A DNA stretch of 64,000 nt from Gordonia hankookensis (GCF_014673215.1 NZ_JACWMS010000002.1:806001-870000), one strand, 5' to 3'; shown: positions 48,331 to 57,455, counted from the first letter of the stretch. Program-made: numbers and translations. The notes: generated by a model from the sequence alone, not told the origin.

Positions 48331-49404
48331 TCACAGATCTGTTGCGCGGGTCCGTTCCGGTGGCGGACCGACGAATTCGAGGTCGAGATCAGCTGCCGCG
48401 GCGCCGAGTTTCGCCATCATGTCACCGGGGTTGATCAGTCCCTGAGTGTGCACCACGTCGTCGGTGTCCTCACCTGTCACGTCGAAGAACTTCTCGAAGA
48501 TGTCGGAGGTGAGCATGCCGAGCATCTTGGTGTTGTGGGCGTCGAAAGCGAAACTGTGGATGGTCCCCGCCGGTGCATGCACGTAGTCGCCTGCGGTCAG
48601 CAGGGTCTCGACACCGTTGGCGTACAACCAGACTCGACCGGACAGCACAAAGAAGTTCTCGGTGTGCTGCCGGTGGAAGTGCTGCGGGATGTACGGGAGT
48701 TTGCCTCCGAGCGTCAGTACCGAGAAGTATCGGCCACCGGTGGTGCGGCCGCGCGCACCGTAGGCGTTGATGGAGTCGGGCCAGGCACGACGGTCGCCGG
48801 TATGCGCACGGAGAAAATATCCTTCGACGCCGGCAGGCAAGACGTCGTCCCACGCGTCGCTCGCCGATACCAGCGGCAGATCGTGCGCAGACGCGGCCGA
48901 TGGCGCGAACAACTGCTCCGGCGACCGGTGCACCCCCGCCGTTCCGTCCGCCGAGTACACGCGGGACGCCACTTCGCCACCCGAGTTCGTCAGTGCGTCA
49001 AGCGCTCCCCCGGGAGCAGACCAGAACAGGAGCTTGGTCATGTGGCCGAGCATCCGATACGCAACGGGTACACCGGGTGGCACGTGGACCGAGTCTCCCG
49101 GCGTGAGGATGCGGCTCTGACCCGGCAGCCAGAACTGGGCGCAGCCGTCGAACACGTAATAGGAGCGCTGATGGTCCGGCAGGCTGTGGAATCCGGCTGC
49201 CGCACCGCGCGGCCCGAGAACGAAAGCGGCATCGAACAATCCGCCGGTGTCGGCGGCGCGCGCGATGACCGTCCACAGTTGATTGTCGACCTCGTACCGC
49301 AGCCCCTCCCCGTCGGCGAGACGGTATGGCACGGCCTCGCCGGGGAGGGAATCGATCACCGGGGCAAGGCCGTGGATGGCGCTGAGGTCTGCTGGCGAGG
49401 TCAT
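48331..49404 (-). CDS. Bicupin dioxygenase-like protein (quercetinase type)
   Basis: The 357-residue protein contains two cupin barrels. The second carries QHFHRQHTENFFVLSGRVWLYANG, the HxHxxHxE metal motif, followed by LTAGDYVHAPAGTIHSFAF, as in quercetin 2,3-dioxygenases. The first barrel (HSLPDHQRSYYVFDGCAQFWLPG, then PGDSVHVPPGVPVAYRM) keeps a partial site. It may open a flavonoid or other enolic ring with O2, or be an isomerase-type cupin. It overlaps the esterase gene (ATGA), the first gene of the pair, and its stop converges on the acyl-CoA ligase with 19 bp between. Gentisate dioxygenase is less likely. Confidence 0.78.
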   Translation of the reverse strand: MTSPADLSAIHGLAPVIDSLPGEAVPYRLADGEGLRYEVDNQLWTVIARAADTGGLFDAAFVLGPRGAAAGFHSLPDHQRSYYVFDGCAQFWLPGQSRILTPGDSVHVPPGVPVAYRMLGHMTKLLFWSAPGGALDALTNSGGEVASRVYSADGTAGVHRSPEQLFAPSAASAHDLPLVSASDAWDDVLPAGVEGYFLRAHTGDRRAWPDSINAYGARGRTTGGRYFSVLTLGGKLPYIPQHFHRQHTENFFVLSGRVWLYANGVETLLTAGDYVHAPAGTIHSFAFDAHNTKMLGMLTSDIFEKFFDVTGEDTDDVVHTQGLINPGDMMAKLGAAAADLDLEFVGPPPERTRATDL

Positions 49405-50381
49405 CGGTTGCCTCCTGAGATGGTGGTGGTCAGGTCCGTGCTGATGGCGAGGTGGCGGGTGAAGAAGTCACCGATGTCGTCAAACCCGAAGCGCGTGCGC
49501 TCATCGGTGCGTTGCGCTCCGCGCGCCGACAGGTGGCGAGCCGGCGCAGGTCCTTGCGAGTCGAGCCGACCGTCATCCATGACGGGCGGCGATGGTACGT
49601 CAGATCTGTTGCAGGGATTGAGGAATCCATGCTGATAGCCATCGATCAAGTACAGGTCGACCTCACTTCCGGCTTCTGCCAGTGCGTCGTACAAGAGCAG
49701 GCTGTGCCGGTGATCGACCAGCACGTCACCCGTGCCATGGGAGATCTGGAACGGCGGGGCGTCAGAGGTGACGAAGTACAACGGGCTGGCCTCGCGCGCG
49801 GCGGCAGGACGGTCGGCCGGATCGCCGCCGATCAGTCGGCCCTCGGGCGAGTCGGCCGCCGACGTGACCCCCGGTAACGGCACACCCGGCTCCACATCAC
49901 CATCGACCAGAGTCGACGGCCCATACGACTCGGCGACGGCCTGGACAGCGGCGTCCCCGGTGACGGCGCCCTCACCGGGGAGCTCCGCGACCGAGGAGAG
50001 CAGGCCTACCAGTGCGGCGAGGTGACCGCCGGCCGATGCCCCCCAGACACCGATCCGGGCAGGATCGAGTCCGAGTTCCCCGGCGTTCGCGCGGAGATGA
50101 CGAATGGCAGCACGCACGTCATGGAGTTGGGCCGGGAACAACGCATCGCCGGACAAGCGGTAGTCGATACTCGCCATGGCGAACCCGCGTGCGCAGAAAT
50201 GAGCGCTCAGGTCGGGGCACAGCGCTCGGTCGCCGGTGAACCAACCGCCACCGTGGACGAATACGATGACCGGCGCGGGTGCGGACTGCACCGGCGTGAC
50301 CAGATCGAGGTGTAGGTCGCCGGAGGCACGCTGCGCGTAGATCACGTCGCGTCGGTTGCCGGACTCAGAAGTGGGACTCAC
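49401..50381 (-). CDS. Alpha/beta hydrolase, HSL/BD-FAE-like esterase
   Basis: The 326-residue protein has the oxyanion-hole motif VIVFVHGGGWFTGDR near residue 40 and the nucleophile elbow GVWGASAGGHLAALVG with Ser near residue 116. QISHGTGDVLVDHRHS gives the acid region and DGYQHGFLNP the histidine. The order is that of the hormone-sensitive-lipase-like esterases. The segment between residues 258 and 300 is poorly conserved and proline/arginine rich. It is co-transcribed with the bicupin and could release its substrate from an ester or glycoside. No signal peptide is seen, so it acts in the cytoplasm. Confidence 0.83.
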   Translation of the reverse strand: MSPTSESGNRRDVIYAQRASGDLHLDLVTPVQSAPAPVIVFVHGGGWFTGDRALCPDLSAHFCARGFAMASIDYRLSGDALFPAQLHDVRAAIRHLRANAGELGLDPARIGVWGASAGGHLAALVGLLSSVAELPGEGAVTGDAAVQAVAESYGPSTLVDGDVEPGVPLPGVTSAADSPEGRLIGGDPADRPAAAREASPLYFVTSDAPPFQISHGTGDVLVDHRHSLLLYDALAEAGSEVDLYLIDGYQHGFLNPCNRSDVPSPPVMDDGRLDSQGPAPARHLSARGAQRTDERTRFGFDDIGDFFTRHLAISTDLTTTISGGNR

Positions 50382-50490
50382 GTCGTCCAGTCTCCGAGCA
50401 GAGCCCGATCAGAGTCCACATGGAAATGTCACACGATCATTCGGGCCGGCCTCATGATCGATGCGAACAGCGCCCTCACGGGGTGCGCTG

Positions 50491-51399
50491 TCACTGTGCC
50501 GCAGGCGCCGGTGGATCATCCCGATGCGCGGAGACCTCCACCGCGAGTCGTTCGAACGCGCCGACCAGTTCGTCGGCCCGGGATGCCTGGTAGCACAGGA
50601 ATGTCGTCACCGGTGGAAGGTCGGCGACGGGTATGTAGCGCAGACCGGGCCGGGCGTACGTCTTTGCGGCACCGGAGCCGCAGATGTTCACACCGACGCC
50701 GGCGGCGCAGAGTTGCAGGACCTCCTCGAAATGCGCGGCGAGCGGGAGGATCTGGGGGCGTTTGCCGCCCGGGCGCGGATCGACGAACCACTCCTGGGTC
50801 CCCTCGAGGTCGCGGATACCGATGAAGGTCTCGTCGTCGGTCTCGGCCAGACTCAGTGACTCGCGGTCAGCGAATCGATGCCCCTCGTGAACCACCAGGT
50901 CCCGGTCTTCCGACCACAGCGGCGTGACCACCAACCCGTCGACGTCGGGGATCTGCGGACTGAACATCAGCGCGACGTCGACCTGCCCGTCCTGCACCGC
51001 GGAGAGCGGCTCGGTCAGTCCGAGGCTGCGGATCTGCCATTCGACGTCGGGATAGCGCTCGACGACGGCTGCGAGCAATGCATTGCTGAGTTCACTCGCT
51101 GCTGCGATGCCGATCCGAAAGGTCCGTCGTGGTTCGCGCCCCCGGTCGATCCACCCGACGACGTCGTCCATCGCGGCCACCGCGGCACGTGCCATCGGCA
51201 GCAGTTCCGCCCCTCGCGCGGTGAGCGCGACGTGCCGAGAGGTCCGCTTGAACAACGGCTCGCCCACGCGGCGCTCGAGTTGCTGGATCTGCTGGCTCAG
51301 CGACGGCGGCGAGATGTGCAGCCGCTCGGCGGCGCGCGCGAAGTGAAGCTCGTCGGCAACTGCGAGGAAGTACCGCAGGTGCGCGGCGGTGAGATCCAC
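50491..51399 (-). CDS. LysR family regulator
   Basis: The 302-residue regulator has an N-terminal HTH (LRYFLAVADELHFARAAERLHISPPSLSQQIQQLERRVGEPLFKRTSR, about residues 8-55) and a LysR substrate-binding domain with FRIGIAAASELSNALLAAVVERYPDV and LCAAGVGVNICGSGAAKTYARPGL. It is divergent from the SAM-dependent methyltransferase and lies 109 bp downstream of the esterase/bicupin pair on the same strand. Either unit could be its target. Two copies of ACGGTTGCCGTCC sit head to tail in the 156-bp gap before the methyltransferase. Confidence 0.88.
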   Translation of the reverse strand: MDLTAAHLRYFLAVADELHFARAAERLHISPPSLSQQIQQLERRVGEPLFKRTSRHVALTARGAELLPMARAAVAAMDDVVGWIDRGREPRRTFRIGIAAASELSNALLAAVVERYPDVEWQIRSLGLTEPLSAVQDGQVDVALMFSPQIPDVDGLVVTPLWSEDRDLVVHEGHRFADRESLSLAETDDETFIGIRDLEGTQEWFVDPRPGGKRPQILPLAAHFEEVLQLCAAGVGVNICGSGAAKTYARPGLRYIPVADLPPVTTFLCYQASRADELVGAFERLAVEVSAHRDDPPAPAAQ

Positions 51400-51555
51400 G
51401 ATGACCTCCTACCTGGGCGGACACCGAACAGTGTGGCACATCGGCCGTCCGGCGACGGTTGCCGTCCACGGTTGCCGTCCACCTCGCGAATCTCACGATT
51501 CCGCCTGTGCGATTGGTGCAGAGTGGTTGTCACACGCACTCGTCGAGGAGCAGCC

Positions 51556-52329
51556 ATGGTCAACTGGGACGGCGATCGTTATGCGGATGTCAGCGCGCTG
51601 CAGCGCATGGTGGCCGAGGCATCGATCGGCGGGCTCGACCTCGCGGGCGACGAGAGGCTCCTCGACGTGGGCTGCGGTGACGGGTTCATCACCATGCAGC
51701 TGGCCGAGCGGCTGCCCGCGGGATCGGTGGTCGGCGTCGACGCGTCGCGACGGATGATCGACAAGGCCCGCAGCCGCGTCCCACCCGACGAGCTCCGTGT
51801 CCAGTTCCACGTCGACGACGTCCTGGCACTGCCGTTCGAGCGCGACTTCGACATCGCGGTCTCCTTCAACATGCTGCACTGGGTCCACGATCAGCCCGCG
51901 GCATTGACGCAGATCGCGCGCAGCCTGGACGCCGGCGGACGGGCGGTGATCCAGATCGTCTGTGCCACCGAGCGCCGCAGCATCGAAGACGTGGCGATGG
52001 ACGTGGCCGCCCTGCCACGCTGGCAGCAGTACTTCGTCGACTTCGATCCGCCCTACCTACACGTCACCCCGGACCGGTTTCGCGAGTCCGCCACGTCGGC
52101 GGGATTCGCGGTCTCCGACGTCGAGATCAGCGACCTGCGTTGGCAGTTCGAGTCGATCGATGCCTTCACCCAGTGGTTCACCGTCGGCGCCACGGATTGG
52201 ACCGGCCGCCTACCCGACAACTCGGTCGGCGCCTTCGCCGACGACGTCATCGAGCGGTATCAGGAAACGATCGGCGAGAAGGCGGTGTTCTTGTTCGGTC
52301 AGATGCGGGTGGGGTTGGAGCGCGTCTGA
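51556..52329 (+). CDS. SAM-dependent methyltransferase (class I)
   Basis: The 257-residue protein has the class I Rossmann motifs: RLLDVGCGDGFITMQLAERLP (motif I, about residues 34-54), VVGVDASRRMIDKAR (post I) and FDIAVSFNMLHWVHDQPAALTQIARSLDAGGRAVIQI (motifs II-III). The pattern, including FNMLHWV, resembles trans-aconitate methyltransferases and related small-acid methyltransferases. The ATG follows GAGGAG. It is divergent from a LysR gene. The 3' end overlaps the antisense remnant of an acyl-CoA ligase by 31 bases. The substrate is unknown. Confidence 0.87.
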   Translation: MVNWDGDRYADVSALQRMVAEASIGGLDLAGDERLLDVGCGDGFITMQLAERLPAGSVVGVDASRRMIDKARSRVPPDELRVQFHVDDVLALPFERDFDIAVSFNMLHWVHDQPAALTQIARSLDAGGRAVIQIVCATERRSIEDVAMDVAALPRWQQYFVDFDPPYLHVTPDRFRESATSAGFAVSDVEISDLRWQFESIDAFTQWFTVGATDWTGRLPDNSVGAFADDVIERYQETIGEKAVFLFGQMRVGLERV

Positions 52330-52424
52330 TCGGCGCGCTCGCGCAACGGCCCTTTCACGACCTTTCCCACTCCGGTGCGAGGCAGAACATCCACGGGATA
52401 CACGTCCTTCGGATGCTCGGCATC
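52299..52424 (-). pseudogene. Relic of the C-terminal end of an acyl-CoA ligase
   Basis: In one minus-strand frame, starting right at the stop of the ketopantoate-reductase-like gene, 41 codons read DAEHPKDVYPVDVLPRTGVG, KVVKGPLRERADQT and a short tail before a TGA. PVDVLPRTGVGKVVKGPLR is the catalytic-lysine motif (A10) that ends adenylate-forming CoA ligases. Nothing of the other about 450 residues remains; the codons upstream belong to the intact reductase in another frame. It sits at the 3' end of the operon that holds an intact ligase, so it is probably what is left of a deleted or displaced ligase gene. It also overlaps the end of the methyltransferase gene. Confidence 0.7.
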
Positions 52425-53370
52425 ACTCCCTCGATCTCGGCGGGATGGCGAGCTCTCGCGTCCGGACCAGCCTCGTGAGCGTTTCGTTCACCGGCGCCTC
52501 GAGCCCCACCCTGGCAGCCTGCACCGGCACCGCACCGTTGATGACACCGATCTCGCTCACTCTGCCGGACTCGACGTCCAGAAGTGCCGACGGTTTCGCG
52601 GCGGGCATCGCGGCTCCGAAGTCCTGGACATGGGCCACCGGGTCGTCGACCGTGATGGCGATTCCGAGCGCCCGGGCGACCTCCCAGGCCTCGCGCGCAG
52701 CGGATCGGCTGACCGGCCCACATTCCGGATGCGTCATCACTTCGCCGACGGTGAGGCCGGTCAGCGCGCACGGCGCGCTGTAGGCCACATTGCAGATCAG
52801 CTTCTCCCACTGCATTGCCACGATGTCGGGCACGGATTCGGTCGCGAAACCCGCTGCCCGCCAAGCATCAACCACCGGATCCAACAGTTCGGGGGGCAGT
52901 CCTGCGTACGCACCCAGCCGCACTGCCTTCATCGCGTTGTGATGGACCCGTCCAGGCGCGGGACGCGATGCGCCGAACCCACTGGCGATCCCCACCGCCA
53001 GGCGGTCAGCACCGACGACATCCGCGACCTCGTCGGCGGACCCGAGTCCGTTCTGGATCGTGACGACAACGGTGTGCGGTCCGAGCGACCCCGCCACCGT
53101 TCTCGCCGCGGTACCGACATCGGCAGCCTTCACCGCGAGGACGACCATGTCGACCGGACCGACGTCCAGGGTCGTCGATGCCGACCTCACCCGTACGGTG
53201 TACTCGCCGTCGGGTCCGGACACAGACAGTCCCGATCGCGCGATGGCGTCCATGTGCTCGGCCGAGCGATCCAGCATGTGGATATCGTGGCCAGCGGCCG
53301 CAAGTCGCGCGGCGTAGACCGATCCCATCGCGCCGCACCCGACAACCAGAGTGGAGAGTTTCGCTGCCAC
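52423..53370 (-). CDS. Ketopantoate reductase (ApbA/PanE) family protein
   Basis: The 315-residue protein has an N-terminal Rossmann fold (LVVGCGAMGSVYAARLAAAGHDIHMLDRS), then VVLAVKAADVG and VTIQNGLGSADEV, and a C-terminal helical domain with MQWEKLICNVAYSAPCALTGLTVGEV, where Lys is the family catalytic residue. Asp rather than Arg after strand 2 suggests NADH preference, unlike the NADPH-dependent PanE. In the operon with an enolase-superfamily enzyme and a CoA ligase, it more likely reduces or oxidises a catabolic 2-keto/2-hydroxy acid than makes pantoate. It lies 4 bp after the enolase-like gene. Confidence 0.83.
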   Translation of the reverse strand: MAAKLSTLVVGCGAMGSVYAARLAAAGHDIHMLDRSAEHMDAIARSGLSVSGPDGEYTVRVRSASTTLDVGPVDMVVLAVKAADVGTAARTVAGSLGPHTVVVTIQNGLGSADEVADVVGADRLAVGIASGFGASRPAPGRVHHNAMKAVRLGAYAGLPPELLDPVVDAWRAAGFATESVPDIVAMQWEKLICNVAYSAPCALTGLTVGEVMTHPECGPVSRSAAREAWEVARALGIAITVDDPVAHVQDFGAAMPAAKPSALLDVESGRVSEIGVINGAVPVQAARVGLEAPVNETLTRLVRTRELAIPPRSRE

Positions 53371-53374
53371 TGCG

Positions 53375-54541
53375 TCATCCCACCAATCTCGAGATCAGCC
53401 CGGACAGTTCGACCTTCGCCTCGAGGCCGAAACCCGGATGCTCAGCAGGCGTGACGGTACCGTCCTCGATGGCGCAATCCGTGCTGTATCCCCCGAATGG
53501 TTGGAACACACCCGGATACGCCTCACACCCACCGAGCCCGAGTCCGGCGACGATGTGGAGATTGATCAGGTGACCACCATGCGGGACCGCGTGCGCGCGA
53601 CCGATACCGGCCGACTCCATCACGTCCAGCATCCCCCGGTACTCGGTCAGTCCATAGCTCAGTCCGGCATCCATCTGCAGGATCTCGCGGTTCGGTCGGA
53701 TACCGCCGAACTGCAGAAGATTTGCCACTTCCTGCCGGGAGAACAGATTCTCACCGGTGGCGATTGCACCGTCGTATGTGGCGGTCAGCTCGGCAGTCGC
53801 CCCGTAGTCGAGCGGATCCACCGGTTCTTCGAACCACCGTAATCGATAGGGCTCCAAAGCCTTTGCGTACGTCAGCGCCAGCTCACGACCGAATCGGCCA
53901 TTGGCGTCCACCGCCACCGCGCCACCCGATCCGACGGTCGACACCACCTCGTCGACCCGCCTCAGGTCGTCGTCGAGCGACAGCCCACCGACCTTGATCT
54001 TGACCGCCCGGTACCCGCTCTCGAGATACCCCGAGATCTCCTCACGCAACTGTGCGATGTCGTCGCCGGGCCGGTAATAGCCGCCGGCCGCGTACACCGG
54101 AGCCGGCCGCCTGGTGGGTGTCCGTCCGTCCGTGCGCGCGATGGTGACATACGCGGGCTCGCCGGCCAGCTTGCCGAGCAGATCCCAGCAGGCCAGTTCG
54201 ATTGCCGCGGCAGCGCTGGCGCGATCGCCATGGCCACCGGGCTTTTCGTCGGCGAGCGCCGCCCGCAACACACGTTCGGGATCAAGAATCCCGGTGTCTG
54301 GGTCCAGCAGTTCATCCGGTGGTGCGTCGAGCACCCGCGGGATCATCCGGTCCCGGAGCAGCCCGCTCTGGGCAAACCGCCCGATCGAGTTGAAGGCCAC
54401 ACCGTAAACCGGTACGCCGTCCCGGGTCACGTCGGTGATGACGGCCACGAGCGAGACGGTGTGACGGGTGAAGTCGACGACGGCGTTGGCCACCGAGCCC
54501 TCCAGGGGCACCGCCATCTCGCGGATTTCTACGATGCGCAT
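53375..54541 (-). CDS. Enolase superfamily enzyme (mandelate racemase/muconate cycloisomerase-like)
   Basis: The 388-residue protein has an N-terminal capping domain and a TIM barrel with RAVKIKVGG (Lys181-x-Lys183), metal ligands Asp212 (VDANG), Glu238 or Glu239 (FEEPVD) and Glu264 (TGEN), and HAVPHGGH with His321. The KxK plus His-acid pattern fits the mandelate-racemase subgroup, which abstracts the alpha-proton of a 2-hydroxy or sugar acid. The ATG follows GAGGATGAG. It sits between the ligase and the ketopantoate-reductase-like gene in a TetR-controlled operon, so racemisation or dehydration of a hydroxy acid is plausible. Confidence 0.88.
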   Translation of the reverse strand: MRIVEIREMAVPLEGSVANAVVDFTRHTVSLVAVITDVTRDGVPVYGVAFNSIGRFAQSGLLRDRMIPRVLDAPPDELLDPDTGILDPERVLRAALADEKPGGHGDRASAAAAIELACWDLLGKLAGEPAYVTIARTDGRTPTRRPAPVYAAGGYYRPGDDIAQLREEISGYLESGYRAVKIKVGGLSLDDDLRRVDEVVSTVGSGGAVAVDANGRFGRELALTYAKALEPYRLRWFEEPVDPLDYGATAELTATYDGAIATGENLFSRQEVANLLQFGGIRPNREILQMDAGLSYGLTEYRGMLDVMESAGIGRAHAVPHGGHLINLHIVAGLGLGGCEAYPGVFQPFGGYSTDCAIEDGTVTPAEHPGFGLEAKVELSGLISRLVG

Positions 54542-54548
54542 CTCATCC

Positions 54549-56096
54549 TCACGCGATCGATCGAGGGTGCTGTGACCAATAGACCTTACGCAGTTCGCGT
54601 TTGAGAATCTTTCCGCTCGGGTTACGCGGCAGCTCATCGCGCAGGTCGATCGAGGTCGGGCACTTGTAATGCGCGAGGCGTTCCCGACAGAATGCCGTGA
54701 GTTCTCCCGGGTCCAGCGAACCCCTCACGACGACGACGGCTTTCACGGTTTCGCCCCATTTCTCGTCCGGCACCCCGATCACCGCCGCCTCCAGTACCTG
54801 TGGATGTTCGAGCAGGACATTCTCGACCTCGACCGGATAGATGTTCTCGCCACCGGACACAATCATGTCCTTGATGCGGTCACAGAGATAGAGGTACCCG
54901 TCGTCGTCCACATAGCCGGCATCGCCCGTGCGAAACCAGCCGTCGGGGGTGAGGACCTCGGCGAGTTCATCGGGCTGATTGCGGTACCCACTCATGATGA
55001 GGGCGCTCCTTGTCCGCACCTCGCCGGTCACGCCGGGCGGGCACACCGCGCCGTCGACCGGATCGGCGATGACGAGTTCGACTCCTGGTACCGCCCGACC
55101 CGCCGCCGCCAGTCGCGCGCCGCCGGCGCGATGATCGTTGGGCGTGAGAAAGGTTATGGGCCCACAGGTTTCGGTCATGCCGTAGCTTTGTACCAGATCA
55201 CAGCCGAAGATGGTCATCGCATCGCGGGCCGTGGTGGGAGCCATCGGCGATCCCCCGTAGATCAGGGTCCGCAGGTTCGGATACTCCCGCCCACGCGCGT
55301 CCGGGTGGGACACCAGCATGTGGACGACGGCAGGCACCGTCAGCGCATGGTCCACTGCGCCGCCGGCAAGCACGTCGAGAACGGCCGACGGCTTGATGTC
55401 GGTGGTGTAGAGCGCCTCCGCACCGATACCGAGACAGTAGAAGAGCCAGCCGGTTCCGGAAACATGGAACAGCGGTGCCGGGATCATCACCGTGTCACCG
55501 GGTTTGATGTCCCAGGGTGCCGACGACCCGATGTTTGCCGCGATGGCGCGGTTCGGGAGTTCGACTCCCTTGGCCTGCCCCGAGGTTCCCGACGTGTACA
55601 CGATCATCGCAACGTCGCCGGGCTCCGACGTCACCTCGAGTTCGAATCCCCGCAGCCCTTCGACCCAGACGTCATACGCGATCGGGGCCGCGTCGCCGAC
55701 CAACACCCGCGTCACACCGTCACCCGGATCGTCATGCCCGACGAGCGGCAGGAATGCCGACTCGACGACAGTCACGGACGGTGCGGCGTCTGCCACGGTC
55801 TCGGACATCTCTCGCCGGCTCAGCCGCCAGTTGAACGGCACCCCGGCAGCACGGACATACGAGGCGGCGACCAGTACCTCTCCCCACACCACCGCATCCT
55901 TGCCGATGAACCCCACCGTGTCACCGGCTCCGATGCCGAGATCATCGAGGCCGCAGGCAATCCGCGAGCTACGTCGAAACCACGACCCGAAGGTGTGCGA
56001 CCGGCCGTCGACGACGCCGATCGCGGGGCGCTCGGCCGCCACGTCGGCCCAGTGTCGGAGCATGGCGCCGAGCGACCGGCGGTGATACGCATCCAT
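54549..56096 (-). CDS. Acyl-CoA ligase (adenylate-forming)
   Basis: The 515-residue protein has MIVYTSGTSGQAKGVELPNR (P-loop), QSYGMTETCGPITFL (A5), WFRTGDAGYVDDDGYLYLCDRIKDMIVSGGENIYPVEVE (A7-A8) and LPRNPSGKILKRELR with the catalytic lysine. It activates a carboxylic acid to its CoA thioester. The ATG giving MDAYHRRSLGAML follows TAAGG; the longer frame would run through the VOC gene and is rejected. It is the second gene of the VOC-ligase-enolase-reductase operon, with 7-16 bp gaps, divergent from a TetR gene. The aryl or alkyl nature of the acid is not resolved. Confidence 0.88.
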   Translation of the reverse strand: MDAYHRRSLGAMLRHWADVAAERPAIGVVDGRSHTFGSWFRRSSRIACGLDDLGIGAGDTVGFIGKDAVVWGEVLVAASYVRAAGVPFNWRLSRREMSETVADAAPSVTVVESAFLPLVGHDDPGDGVTRVLVGDAAPIAYDVWVEGLRGFELEVTSEPGDVAMIVYTSGTSGQAKGVELPNRAIAANIGSSAPWDIKPGDTVMIPAPLFHVSGTGWLFYCLGIGAEALYTTDIKPSAVLDVLAGGAVDHALTVPAVVHMLVSHPDARGREYPNLRTLIYGGSPMAPTTARDAMTIFGCDLVQSYGMTETCGPITFLTPNDHRAGGARLAAAGRAVPGVELVIADPVDGAVCPPGVTGEVRTRSALIMSGYRNQPDELAEVLTPDGWFRTGDAGYVDDDGYLYLCDRIKDMIVSGGENIYPVEVENVLLEHPQVLEAAVIGVPDEKWGETVKAVVVVRGSLDPGELTAFCRERLAHYKCPTSIDLRDELPRNPSGKILKRELRKVYWSQHPRSIA

Positions 56097-56112
56097 GGTG
56101 GCCTTACCCGCG

Positions 56113-56676
56113 TCAGGCGTTGATCTGGAGACGACGCTCGGCCGCGGTCCGTGGCGCGTGTCCGACGTCGTGCGGACCGAAACTCCGCAGCCAACAGGCG
56201 AACTCCAGCAGAATCCCGTCGGGATCCTGGAAGTAGAAGGATCGCACGTAGACCCCGTCGTGCATCTCGGTGGCGACCTGACTGGGGCTGTCGTCGTGAT
56301 TGACGATCGGCCCGACCCGGACGCCCGCTGCCTTGAGCGACCGACGGTACTCCTCGAACCGGTCGGCAGGCACATCGAACGCGATGTGGTTGAGCGAGCT
56401 CACCGCACTGATCCACTCGCCGAAGCCCGGCTTCTCCTCGGGAGCGGAGATGCCCGGCACCCCGTCCTGGGCATCGACGAACCAGAAGAACGCCAGCGAA
56501 TTGCCGTTGCCGGCATCGAAGAAGAAGTGCTGGCCCATTCCGCCCGGCAGCTCCACCGTCTTCACCAGTTCGAATCCGAGCACATTGCGGTAGAAGTCGA
56601 CCGTGCGCTGCATGTCGGAGCACACCAGCGCGACGTGGTTGAAGCCTCGGACGTCGAACCTCGGACTGTCTGTCAT
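56113..56676 (-). CDS. VOC family protein (glyoxalase/dioxygenase fold)
   Basis: The 187-residue protein has paired beta-alpha-beta-beta-beta modules: GFNHVALVCSDMQRTVDFYRNVLGFELVKT, then GQHFFFDAGNGNSLAFFWF, SSLNHIAFDVP and YFQDPDGILLEFACW. Candidate metal ligands are His of NHVALV, His of LNHIAF and Glu of LLEF, as in glyoxalase I and extradiol enzymes. The single-protein two-module length suits a dioxygenase, epimerase or lyase. The ATG follows GAGGAGATAC. It is first in its operon, divergent from tetR across an operator-like dyad. The reaction is unknown. Confidence 0.84.
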   Translation of the reverse strand: MTDSPRFDVRGFNHVALVCSDMQRTVDFYRNVLGFELVKTVELPGGMGQHFFFDAGNGNSLAFFWFVDAQDGVPGISAPEEKPGFGEWISAVSSLNHIAFDVPADRFEEYRRSLKAAGVRVGPIVNHDDSPSQVATEMHDGVYVRSFYFQDPDGILLEFACWLRSFGPHDVGHAPRTAAERRLQINA

Positions 56677-56701
56677 ATCGTATCTCCTCACTGGGCAGAA
56701 A

Positions 56702-56725
56702 ACGAATGTAACATCAGATTCGTAT
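56702..56725. promoter_or_regulatory. TetR operator 1, between the VOC operon and tetR
   Basis: ACGAAT-(10 bp)-ATTCGT is a 6-10-6 inverted repeat at 56702-56723, and 56711-56725 carries the 15-mer ACATCAGATTCGTAT that recurs exactly upstream of the alpha/beta hydrolase gene. It sits in the 89-bp gap between divergent starts, overlapping likely promoters of both. Confidence 0.7.
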
Positions 56726-56765
56726 CCTGTGAACAGGCTGCCGCCCCCGACTCCGGAGCACCCCG

Positions 56766-57407
56766 ATGGACCAGAATGAACCCGTGGCACCACACCAGAC
56801 CCGGCCGACCAAGCGCGGCCGCGAGACCCTCGAGGCAATTCACACGGCCGCCCGCAAGGTGATCGCGGAGAAAGGATTCCTGAAGACGACGGTCGCCGAC
56901 ATCGTCAGCGCGGCCGGAAAATCGCCCGCATCCTTCTACAACTACTACGACTCGAAGGACGCATTGCTCGAACACTGGGCACGCGAGTTCCAGCAAGAGG
57001 CCCGCAACCGAGTCGAGCGGGCAATCCACGACTCACACCCCGATCAGTACGAACAGATCGTCGCGTCGGTCCGCGCCCATTGGGAGACCTACCGCGACCG
57101 ACTCGCCGAGATGGTCGGCGTCTTCCAGCTCGCGATGGTCAACGACGAGTTCGCGCGCGTATGGGACACCCTCTGCGGAGAACTGGTCACGGTGGTCGCC
57201 CGGGCGATCGGACGTGCACAGACCGACGGCTACTGTCCCGGCGTCGATGCGGAGCTCACCGCGCGCGCGATCGTGTCGATGCTCAACATGTTCTGTTACG
57301 ACAGTCTCGCGAACGGCCGCGCAGCGGAAGCCGACGACGAACGGTGCATTCGCACTCTCGCCGACGCCTGGTACCACGCCGTCTACTGGAAACCCGAGTC
57401 CGTGTGA
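56766..57407 (+). CDS. TetR/AcrR family regulator
   Basis: The 213-residue regulator has an N-terminal HTH (LEAIHTAARKVIAEKGFLKTTVADIVSAAGKSPASFYNYYDSKDALLEHWA, about residues 22-72). The C-terminal domain is helical with ETYRDRLAEMVGVFQLAMVNDEFARVW. It is divergent from the VOC-led operon and convergent with nothing; the alpha/beta hydrolase gene follows 78 bp downstream. The shared 15-mer upstream of both targets suggests it controls both and itself. CoA-thioester ligands are common for catabolic TetR proteins of this type. Confidence 0.88.
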   Translation: MDQNEPVAPHQTRPTKRGRETLEAIHTAARKVIAEKGFLKTTVADIVSAAGKSPASFYNYYDSKDALLEHWAREFQQEARNRVERAIHDSHPDQYEQIVASVRAHWETYRDRLAEMVGVFQLAMVNDEFARVWDTLCGELVTVVARAIGRAQTDGYCPGVDAELTARAIVSMLNMFCYDSLANGRAAEADDERCIRTLADAWYHAVYWKPESV

Positions 57408-57455
57408 GATCTGGGTCTCGACGCTGGCAATCGAACCGGCTAGCATCCGAACCTG

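Noticed and set aside
48331..49404. Gentisate 1,2-dioxygenase as the identity of the bicupin
   Set aside because: It would fit a maleate-hydratase pathway nearby, but the HxHxxHxE in the second barrel and the PAGTIHSF segment match the quercetinase type better.
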